This document shows, piece by piece, positions 1 through 6,170 of a DNA stretch of 19,465 bases. Source of the DNA: an uncultured Bacteroidota bacterium (GTDB taxonomy: Bacteria > Bacteroidota > Bacteroidia > Chitinophagales > Chitinophagaceae); contig CAIJZG010000027.1 in assembly GCA_903825065.1 (NCBI GenBank), forward strand, positions 1 through 19,465, read 5' to 3'. Positions within the stretch are counted from its first letter, which is position 1, and each line of letters opens with the position of its first letter. A program made the position numbers and the translations under genes. A model generated the notes under the pieces. That model did not search any database. It was given only the letters and a program-made list of their open reading frames with translations, and had not been told where the DNA came from.

Positions 1-9
1 GATCTATTC

Positions 10-163
10 CTCACTTCTCACTTCTCACTTCTCACCTCTCACCTCTCATTCCTCACTTCTCACTTCTCATTCCTCACTTCCAATTCCTCACTTCTCACTT
101 CTCATTCCTCACTTCTCACTTCTCATTCCTCACTTCTCACTTCTCATTCCTCACTTCTCACTA
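10..163. repeat. Heptanucleotide tandem repeat tract, 22 units
   Basis: Twenty-two consecutive 7-nt units are in perfect phase. The main unit is CTCACTT; variants are CTCATTC, CTCACCT, CCAATTC and a final CTCACTA. From about position 52 they form a 21-nt higher-order pattern of two CTCACTT followed by one CTCATTC, broken once by CCAATTC at 80-86. The plus strand is almost free of G, so this is a strong pyrimidine/purine strand asymmetry. No reading frame or gene is seen in it. It sits directly upstream of the dehydrogenase gene, so the promoter of that gene must lie within the repeats or left of the window. Similar short tandem repeats arise by slipped-strand mispairing; any role here is inference. 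Confidence 0.93.
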
Positions 164-173
164 ATTCATCTTC

Positions 174-207
174 TTTTTACTTTTTACTTTTTACTTTTTA
201 CTTTTAC
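174..207. repeat. TTTTTAC heptamer repeat abutting a start codon
   Basis: Four perfect TTTTTAC units (174-180, 181-187, 188-194, 195-201) are followed by a 6-nt unit TTTTAC (202-207). The tract ends two bases before the ATG at 210, so it forms the immediate 5' leader of the dehydrogenase gene. It shares the 7-nt period of the upstream tract but not its phase or sequence. Gain or loss of units would change promoter spacing or the translation start context without altering the protein. That consequence is inferred. Confidence 0.92.
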
Positions 208-209
208 CC

Positions 210-1493
210 ATGTCAATTAAATTAGGAATCATCGGCTTGGGATATGTTGGGCTTCCTTTGGCTGCACTTTTTGCGGAGAAATATACTGTGCTAGGCTTTG
301 ATATTGATGCCGCAAAGATTAAATCATTGCAAGCAGGGATTGATCCTAATGGGCTTTCATCGGCTGCGCAATTAACGCAAGCTTCGCTGCGCTTTTGCAT
401 TGACATCAATGAGCTTTCCGATTGCTCGCACTTGATTATTACCATCCCTACCGATATAGACGCGCAGAATAAACCTGAACTGGGTCCGCTTAGAAAAGCC
501 ACCCAAATGATCGGCGGCATTTTGCAAAAAGGGATGACTGTGGTATTTGAGAGTACCGTGTATCCTGGCCTTACCGAAGAAATTTGCATCCCCATTTTAG
601 AGCAACAAAGTGGTTTAATATGGAAGCAGGATTTTTTTGTGGGCTACTCTCCCGAAAGAATTAATCCAGGAGACACACAAAGACCAATTGCCTCTATTTT
701 AAAAATTGTAGCTGGAGACTCAACTTCCACGCTTGCTGATTTAGTAAACCTTTACGGTGCTGTTATTACCGCGGGTATTTACCCCGCCCCCTCTATTAAA
801 ATTGCAGAAGCCGCTAAAGTAATTGAGAATGCACAGCGGGATTTAAATATCGCTTTTGTAAATGAGCTGGCACTCATTTTCGATAGAATGGGCATAGACA
901 CGCGAGAAGTATTAAAAGCCGCTGCTACCAAGTGGAACTTTATGCCCTTCGAACCCGGCTTAGTTGGCGGCCAGTGTATTGGTGTGGACCCCTACTATTT
1001 AACGCATAAAGCAGAGGAACTGGGTTATAGTCCACGTGTGATTCATTCCGGGAGATTAGTGAATAATGAGATGGGGAAATTTATTGCAGAGAAAACCGTG
1101 AAAACTTTATTACAAGCAGGCAAAAATATTACGCAATGCCGGGTATTGGTTTTAGGCTGCAGCTTTAAAGAAAATATTGGCGATACCCGCAATTCTAAAG
1201 TCTTTGATATCGTAAACGAACTCATCGATTACGCCGTAAAAGTAGATCTGGTAGACCCTATTGCAAATGCCTCCGCATTTAATCCAACCAAAGAAAAAAT
1301 CATTCCTTCCATTCCTGCACATGTACAATATGATGCCATTATTTTAGCCGTAAAACATGATGCATTTAAAGCACTTACTTTAGAGAGATTAATAGCACAT
1401 GCTACCTCTAATGAATTGTATTTATTTGATGTAAAAGCTTTTTATGATAGGGAGCTGGCTAGGAAAGTTTGTAGGTTTTATTGGAGGTTATAA
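210..1493 (+). CDS. UDP-N-acetyl-hexosamine 6-dehydrogenase (TviB/WbpO-like)
   Basis: Oxidises C6 of a UDP-N-acetylhexosamine (UDP-GlcNAc or UDP-GalNAc) to the uronic acid with NAD+, supplying an acidic sugar for polysaccharide. The 427 residues have the usual family length. The N-terminal Rossmann motif GLGYVGLPLA is at residues 9-18, followed by VPTPID-like IPTDID, the ESTVYPG segment, GYSPERINPGD and the central helix AEAAKVIEN carrying the expected catalytic lysine. The active-site cysteine is Cys256 in GGQCIGVDPYYLTHKAEELG; the CIGVDPYYL form matches TviB/WbpO rather than WecC (CIAVDPWF) or plain UDP-glucose dehydrogenase. The usual GGHC histidine is glutamine here. The C-terminal nucleotide-sugar domain has FKENIGDTRNSK. 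The ATG at 210 gives the Rossmann start directly. It is the only large sugar-nucleotide gene in the window and converges on the EPS gene series. Exact substrate is not decided by sequence alone. Confidence 0.93.
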   Translation: MSIKLGIIGLGYVGLPLAALFAEKYTVLGFDIDAAKIKSLQAGIDPNGLSSAAQLTQASLRFCIDINELSDCSHLIITIPTDIDAQNKPELGPLRKATQMIGGILQKGMTVVFESTVYPGLTEEICIPILEQQSGLIWKQDFFVGYSPERINPGDTQRPIASILKIVAGDSTSTLADLVNLYGAVITAGIYPAPSIKIAEAAKVIENAQRDLNIAFVNELALIFDRMGIDTREVLKAAATKWNFMPFEPGLVGGQCIGVDPYYLTHKAEELGYSPRVIHSGRLVNNEMGKFIAEKTVKTLLQAGKNITQCRVLVLGCSFKENIGDTRNSKVFDIVNELIDYAVKVDLVDPIANASAFNPTKEKIIPSIPAHVQYDAIILAVKHDAFKALTLERLIAHATSNELYLFDVKAFYDRELARKVCRFYWRL

Positions 1494-1503
1494 TTTTAAT
1501 AAA

Positions 1504-1612
1504 CACTCCTACTGTGAGCATGCGAATGTACTTTCAAATAGTTACCCCTACTGTGCGCTTGCGCAATCTATTTTAATAATTACCCCTCATGTGCGCTTGC
1601 GCATAGGAGGGG
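1504..1612. repeat. Left REP-like array (three degenerate copies, ~38-39 bp period)
   Basis: Three related units start near 1505, 1544 and 1582 with a shared core resembling ACCCCTACTGTGCGCTTGCG. Each carries a short palindrome around TGCGCTTGCGCA; the first copy is the most degraded. The third copy (1583-1612) folds into a near-complete hairpin with arms CCCCTC and GAGGGG and an inner stem TGCGC-TT-GCGCA. The block is much richer in GC than the flanking genes. It lies just after the dehydrogenase stop codon. Confidence 0.8.
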
Positions 1613-1614
1613 CA

Positions 1615-1641
1615 GCCGATGCCGCGACAACGGCATACGGC
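1615..1641. repeat. GC-rich hairpin inside the REP cluster
   Basis: GCCGATGCCG (1615-1624) pairs with CGGCATACGGC (1631-1641) through ten base pairs and a single bulged A, leaving a six-base loop CGACAA. No T tract follows on either strand, so it does not look like a classical intrinsic terminator by itself. It sits between the left REP copies and the large inverted repeat at 1642-1698. Confidence 0.7.
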
Positions 1642-1698
1642 GGGGTGGTTCGTTTTTTAAGAGAAACATGCATGTTTGTTTTAGTGAGCAACCACCCC
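1642..1698. repeat. Inverted repeat centred on a perfect 14-bp palindrome
   Basis: GGGGTGGTT (1642-1650) is the exact reverse complement of AACCACCCC (1690-1698). The midpoint of the pair (1670) coincides with the centre of a perfect palindrome AAACATGCATGTTT (1664-1677). The whole block therefore has one common dyad axis. Farther out, AGGAGGGG (1605-1612) and CCCCTCCT (1724-1731) also form an exact inverted pair around nearly the same axis (1668). The nested symmetry resembles two REP sequences placed head to head, as in a REPIN or a small MITE-like unit; that classification is inference. Confidence 0.75.
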
Positions 1699-1723
1699 GG
1701 CCATCGCTCAGTCGCTTGGCCTT

Positions 1724-1828
1724 CCCCTCCTATCCGCAAGCGGCAGGAGGGGTGCTATCCCGAGTACTCCGCAAGCGGCAGGCGGGGTGCTATCCCAAGT
1801 ACTCCGCAAGCGGCAGGCGGGGTGCTAT
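1724..1828. repeat. Right REP-like array (three 35-bp tandem copies)
   Basis: Three copies begin at 1733, 1768 and 1803, exactly 35 bp apart, with the core TCCGCAAGCGGCAGG followed by (A/C)GGGG-type sequence and GTGCTAT. Each holds the palindrome CCGC-AA-GCGG. The first copy is extended to a strong hairpin at 1724-1752 with outer arms CCCCTCCT and AGGAGGGG. The orientation is opposite to that of the left array. There are no unique spacers, so it is not a CRISPR. The last copy ends 24 bp before the 3' end of the leftmost Wzi-like gene, so the cluster may also act as a two-way barrier between convergent transcripts. Confidence 0.85.
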
Positions 1829-1851
1829 AATATTAAAAATTAAATGCCATT

Positions 1852-3483
1852 TTATAACTGGTACCTCAGCGAAATCTGCCCATGATAATTTAGTACATCC
1901 CATCCACCTTTAAAATAAGAAGCTGCTGCATTATCTGATGGCATGGAAAACCATTCGTAATTCAAAGATCGAATGATGGCAAAGTTAGCAGCGATCATTA
2001 ATTTTTTACACTTCCATTGAGCAACTAATTCTGTTGACAGATCAATCCAATGCCTGTTAAAATCTCCGGAAGGAGTATAGGCATAATAATAATAATCGTT
2101 ATTCCGCACCACCCTTTCAAACACCAAACCAATTTTATTTAACCCCTTGATCCAGGAAATTTCTGCACTCTGGCTATTGGAACCCGGTCCAATTCCTGCT
2201 CCCAGAGTTTTCCCATTATTGGTAAAGCCCTGACGCACATATGCGTTGGTGTACCAACTGGTACTATTAGAATCGAGCAACAAATTGGCATTATCTAATT
2301 GCAATTGCGTAAACTCTGTAGCAAATTGAATAAAACTGCCTTTATGTGGTAGTGGGAATAATTTACGTAATCCAAAAATAAATCCCTTGGGATAGCTCTG
2401 GTCTGTAAGTACATTCAAAATATTGGGAGCTTTATCTGTTCTGCCATATTCGAAATAGACTTCCGCTAAATCCTGTGGCATAATATAGCGCGCATATAAA
2501 GAACCCAAAGAGGCTTTATGCCCAGCTTTTGCTTTATTAGTTTTGATGAACCCATCAAGAGGTAATAAATCGGCCAGTCTTTGCGCTTCCGATTGATAGA
2601 GATAAGACGCACTGGTTGCACCCAGCCACAACCCTTTTATCCATTTGGGTTGCCAGTTAATGGCTACCCCTGAAATATACCTGTTTTCTTCTTTCTTGGG
2701 TTGATATACAAAATGCCCATTAAACACCCGATTGGTGTCGGGTGGCAGTATTCCAGAACTGGTTAATTGGCCGGCAATCAACTGCCATTCGAAAGAACCA
2801 ATGGAAGTTTCCAGGGGCTTTACAGAATTAAAGGTAGCATGCAAAAATCCGGGGGCATTGGTCGACATCACCAATGCATTGCGCCTGCCAGGTCCCCACC
2901 AGATATTTTCGGTTGAAATACCTACCGATAGTTGATTGGTGCTGTATCGAAAACTGGATTGACCAGCAAATATTTTTTGATATACCCCCGTTCCAAATTG
3001 TTGGGGCAAATCAGATTGGTTGAGATATTTATAATACCGATTCCATAAAAAATTATATTGGAAGGATGGAAATCCCGGGAAATCAGGATTATTCGCCTTT
3101 ACTAGTTCCGGGGCTATTTGTAGGGTAAATCTACCCGAGCTGATTTTAATCCCTGCAGTTACCTGCGTTTGAAATCCGGCTGCAGGAATCATGGATGCAT
3201 CGTTAATGCCCCAGGGATGATCTGAATTATTTTGAAGCGTTATTCCAAAAGGAAGTATGGCCAGTTGAAAAGGGATCTTTGATTTTTTTATTAATTTCCA
3301 CCCCTCTACCGGATCAGTGCTACCCGATTGTATGGTAAATGAAGCAGCTGATTTTGCAGTGTCGGTTAATTGTTGGATTCTTTGCCAATCACGGGTAGCG
3401 TTATTAACAGCTGTCTGGGCTTCCGATACAGAAATCCAAATGGAGAGAATGAGGAAGAATCCTATTTTAAAACGAATAAACAT
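1852..3483 (-). CDS. Wzi-like outer-membrane capsule assembly protein (copy 1)
   Basis: Predicted outer-membrane beta-barrel of the Wzi capsule-assembly family, which helps bind or assemble exported polysaccharide at the cell surface. The 543 residues begin with a Sec signal peptide ending near SEAQ (about residue 23). Family-like blocks are NDASMIPAAGFQTQ (94-107), WWGPGRRNALVMS (195-207) and APGFLHATFNS followed by IGSFEWQLIAG (210-238). The rest alternates aromatic and polar residues as in beta-strands, and the C-terminus HGQISLRYQL looks like a final barrel strand. It is the last gene of the minus-strand series, 9 bp after the neighbouring Wzi-like gene, to which it is clearly paralogous. 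Transcription runs out into the REP cluster. Family membership is well supported by motifs; ligand and exact role are unknown. Confidence 0.85.
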   Translation of the reverse strand: MFIRFKIGFFLILSIWISVSEAQTAVNNATRDWQRIQQLTDTAKSAASFTIQSGSTDPVEGWKLIKKSKIPFQLAILPFGITLQNNSDHPWGINDASMIPAAGFQTQVTAGIKISSGRFTLQIAPELVKANNPDFPGFPSFQYNFLWNRYYKYLNQSDLPQQFGTGVYQKIFAGQSSFRYSTNQLSVGISTENIWWGPGRRNALVMSTNAPGFLHATFNSVKPLETSIGSFEWQLIAGQLTSSGILPPDTNRVFNGHFVYQPKKEENRYISGVAINWQPKWIKGLWLGATSASYLYQSEAQRLADLLPLDGFIKTNKAKAGHKASLGSLYARYIMPQDLAEVYFEYGRTDKAPNILNVLTDQSYPKGFIFGLRKLFPLPHKGSFIQFATEFTQLQLDNANLLLDSNSTSWYTNAYVRQGFTNNGKTLGAGIGPGSNSQSAEISWIKGLNKIGLVFERVVRNNDYYYYAYTPSGDFNRHWIDLSTELVAQWKCKKLMIAANFAIIRSLNYEWFSMPSDNAAASYFKGGWDVLNYHGQISLRYQL

Positions 3484-3492
3484 ATGGGTTTA

Positions 3493-5052
3493 TTAAAAAT
3501 GATTGAGTCGGTATTGTACCGACAATGTTCCATGAAAATTAAAGGCCGTTTTTTTGTCTACCCATGCATAATTATCAGAATAAATAAAGCTGGTGTTTAA
3601 CAGAAAGATCCAGTTTTCTTTCCGCACTTGTCCACTCAACCCAAGCGCATAATCCGTCCATTTCACATCAGTCAATAATGGATCGTTTTGGATCCTTTCT
3701 AATTGAACACCCCATTGCTTCCATCCATTAATATCTTTCAAAGAAATCGTTTGCACATTATTACCAAATCCCGAGCCGGCTCCCATAATTTGGTTTTCAT
3801 GTGTATAACCCATTAAAATCTGGTCATGCTCATACCAATTACCCGCCCCTCTCACTAACCGATCTTGCGACTCTTGCATATGCGTGATCTCTGATTCAAT
3901 TAATAATTTTCGATGGTTAGTTAATAAAATTAATTTCTTGTATCCAAATAGATAAGCTGCCGAATGGGTGGGCGACATTAAAAAATCACGGATATTATAA
4001 CTATGATCATTCCATCCATATTCTACATACAACTCGGCATGTGTTTTCGGAAATACCCAACGGGTAAACAGGGAAATTTCCTGATCCCTTCTTTTATTAT
4101 CTTCTGTATTTGTGATACTTTGCTTAAATAAAGTACTGAATACGGGAAGATAGTCGTTCATGAAATTCGATGGGGGTATTAGCAAGTCTGAATGAAACAC
4201 TTGAAACACCCGGTTAATTCCAAAGAATACACCCTTCATCCACTTGGGTTGCCAGGAAAGAGACAATGTATTTAAATAGCGCCAATCCTGCGTCATGGGA
4301 TAAACTACATACGATGCGGGCTTTAAATTAGTCACCTGCGATAAAAGCGTGGAATCAAATTCCATTCTTCCTGCTATCAATTGCCATTCGAAACTACCTA
4401 TCGGTGTTTTAATAGGCCGGATACTATTAAAAGTAAGATGTAAAAAACCCGGTGCATTATTGCTCATCAACAAAGAGCTATTGGTTCCCGGACCAAACCA
4501 AAGATTTTCTGAAGAAATTCCCAAAGAAAAATTCTTAACATTCAACCGAATAGACGATTGTCCGGGAAATAATTTTTTATAGGCTCCATTAGTTGGGGCA
4601 CCATATAAATCGCTTGATGCAAAATTGGGATTCGCCGCATACACCATTTCGGGCTGCAGTTGAATACTTAAAGGACCGGCTTTAGCAAAGATGCCTGCAC
4701 TAATCATAGTCTGATATCCTTTAGCAGGAATCATGCCTCCATCGTTCCAGCCAAAGGGGTGGTGACTATTATATTGTTGCTTCCAAATAATAGGTAGCAA
4801 ACTATATTCGAAAGGAGATTTTTTTTTACTGGATTCGAAATGATCGTTTCCTTCCAGCCATGCGTTAATGGATTGATAGGTAACAGAATCTCCACTGGTA
4901 TATGGTCTTGAAGTAAAGGAATAGTCTGCTGATAATTTTCCCTGCAACTGCATTTGTCGAAGGGCTTGATCTTCGATTTCACCTATTGGAAAAGATTGTG
5001 CAATAGCATTAAAACTCAATAAAAGAAAAAAGGGAACTATTAGTTGCTTCAT
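3493..5052 (-). CDS. Wzi-like outer-membrane capsule assembly protein (copy 2)
   Basis: Second Wzi-family beta-barrel, 519 residues, with a signal peptide ending near FNAIAQ (about residue 19). It shares collinear blocks with copy 1: NDGGMIPAKGYQT (103-115), LFPGQSSIR (161-169), LWFGPGTNSSLLMSNNAPGF (184-203) and the identical IGSFEWQLIAG (218-228). The last residues SVQYRLNHF resemble a terminal barrel strand. Its ATG overlaps the TGA of the upstream Wzz-like gene in an ATGA tetramer, so the two are probably translationally coupled. Copies 1 and 2 are adjacent in the same direction and look like an old tandem duplication that has since diverged. Presumed to act at the outer membrane with the SLBB export protein. 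Confidence 0.85.
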   Translation of the reverse strand: MKQLIVPFFLLLSFNAIAQSFPIGEIEDQALRQMQLQGKLSADYSFTSRPYTSGDSVTYQSINAWLEGNDHFESSKKKSPFEYSLLPIIWKQQYNSHHPFGWNDGGMIPAKGYQTMISAGIFAKAGPLSIQLQPEMVYAANPNFASSDLYGAPTNGAYKKLFPGQSSIRLNVKNFSLGISSENLWFGPGTNSSLLMSNNAPGFLHLTFNSIRPIKTPIGSFEWQLIAGRMEFDSTLLSQVTNLKPASYVVYPMTQDWRYLNTLSLSWQPKWMKGVFFGINRVFQVFHSDLLIPPSNFMNDYLPVFSTLFKQSITNTEDNKRRDQEISLFTRWVFPKTHAELYVEYGWNDHSYNIRDFLMSPTHSAAYLFGYKKLILLTNHRKLLIESEITHMQESQDRLVRGAGNWYEHDQILMGYTHENQIMGAGSGFGNNVQTISLKDINGWKQWGVQLERIQNDPLLTDVKWTDYALGLSGQVRKENWIFLLNTSFIYSDNYAWVDKKTAFNFHGTLSVQYRLNHF

Positions 5053-6083
5053 TTATTGGCTTTTGAAAATAAAAAGGTACTACTCGTAACAATCATTCCT
5101 CCAAAAGCCCCTACTAGTAAGGCCATCCACCATTTCCACTCATTTTTCTTTAAAGGCAATTCGGGTTGATCTACAATCTGCACAGTAGGTGTTTCCTGAA
5201 TTAAAGCAGTTTTACTAATCTCTAAATTTTTTACCACTTCTGCATAAATAGAAGAGATCATTATTTTATCGCGATTACTAATTTCTAAATCCACACCCGC
5301 TGTGGTAAAAGCAGGATTAAGATTTAGCATATCGCGGTTCTGAGCTAATGTGGTGAAGGTTTTTCTATTTAATAAATATTCCAGACTATCTGATTTATGT
5401 TGCAGTCTATCTACATTTACTTTTAATCTCCTGGTTTTGGTATCGATATAAAAACTTGTTGCCTCTTTAATGAGTTTTTGACAAATTGCCTGACTCAATA
5501 ATTCGTTTTTATTATTGATCGTTAATTCAAAAAAGCCCAGTTTTTTATCGGGTTTACTGATCGACAATTCTTTTTCTAAAACTCTTTTAACCATTAATTG
5601 TAACAAGCTGTCTTGTCTGCGCGTAAGATTATTTGCAGCAATTAAAACGGGCTCTTTCCAATCTTTTTCCCAGCCATATACTTTTGCATAACTGTCGGCA
5701 ATACTGATGGAACTATCCATAGGGCTCTTACTCAACAATACTTTTTTAATCAGAAATCGGCTCTTTAAAAGTTCCTGCACATTATCACCCGCAAGTACAC
5801 CACTGGTACCCGCCATACCGCCAATATCTACCCCAAATTGTCCGGCCAATGCAGAGAGCATTCCTCCACCAGATTGTTTGGCTTCTTCCACTACAAAAGT
5901 AAGACGGCCAGTGTAGGTTGGTTTTACGAGTAAAGAATAACTCAAACCAATTACTCCACCAATGATGGCAGCTATAGCAATTTGCTTCCAGTGATTTAGT
6001 AGAGAACTAAAAACTGATAGCCAGTTTGCCAGCAATCCTACAATGGAAAATTCGGGTTCTTCTGAAATATTTTTTGTTGACAT
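5049..6083 (-). CDS. Wzz-type chain-length determinant / polysaccharide co-polymerase
   Basis: Inner-membrane co-polymerase thought to set the chain length of Wzy-made polymer. The 344 residues have the two-helix layout of the family: an N-terminal membrane segment at about residues 36-56, a long periplasmic region with charged, helix-rich sequence (about 60-315), a proline-containing stretch QIVDQPELPLKKNEW and a C-terminal membrane segment at about 317-338 (WWMALLVGAFGGMIVTSS). There is no cytoplasmic Walker A/B or tyrosine-rich tail, so it is not a Wzc autokinase fusion, and no separate kinase is in the window. It follows the SLBB export gene by 87 bp and overlaps the next Wzi-like gene by 4 bp. 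The ATG gives MSTKN and a short cytoplasmic leader, as expected. Confidence 0.88.
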   Translation of the reverse strand: MSTKNISEEPEFSIVGLLANWLSVFSSLLNHWKQIAIAAIIGGVIGLSYSLLVKPTYTGRLTFVVEEAKQSGGGMLSALAGQFGVDIGGMAGTSGVLAGDNVQELLKSRFLIKKVLLSKSPMDSSISIADSYAKVYGWEKDWKEPVLIAANNLTRRQDSLLQLMVKRVLEKELSISKPDKKLGFFELTINNKNELLSQAICQKLIKEATSFYIDTKTRRLKVNVDRLQHKSDSLEYLLNRKTFTTLAQNRDMLNLNPAFTTAGVDLEISNRDKIMISSIYAEVVKNLEISKTALIQETPTVQIVDQPELPLKKNEWKWWMALLVGAFGGMIVTSSTFLFSKANK

Positions 6084-6123
6084 AATTTATTTTTCATGTG
6101 TGCCTTCCATCCAGCCCTGTCTG

Positions 6124-6144
6124 GCACCCCTCCAGAGGGCGGGG
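6124..6144. repeat. Small GC-rich REP-like hairpin between export and co-polymerase genes
   Basis: Within the 87-bp gap, CCCTC-CA-GAGGG (6128-6139) forms a compact hairpin flanked by CCCC and GGGG. The 10-mer GCACCCCTCC (6124-6133) also occurs, in reverse complement, in the first 35-bp repeat at about 1745-1754. This suggests a solitary relative of the REP cluster. No T tract follows on the minus strand, so it is more likely a processing or stabilising hairpin than a full terminator. Confidence 0.5.
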
Positions 6145-6170
6145 AACTTAATATATTTAATAACTTCTTT

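Noticed and set aside
1733..1828. Possible CRISPR array from regularly spaced palindromic repeats
   Set aside because: The three copies are contiguous 35-bp tandem units with no unique spacers, and no cas genes are near.
1444..1913. Two overlapping plus-strand reading frames (1444-1830 and 1668-1913) through the repeat cluster
   Set aside because: They consist largely of translated REP units, start inside the dehydrogenase or the repeats, and their repeated peptides shift with the 35-bp period. No family features are seen.
4349..4582. Plus-strand reading frames inside the Wzi-like genes (also 2732-2935)
   Set aside because: They are antisense shadows at the same conserved block of both paralogues; their similarity follows from the coding strand.
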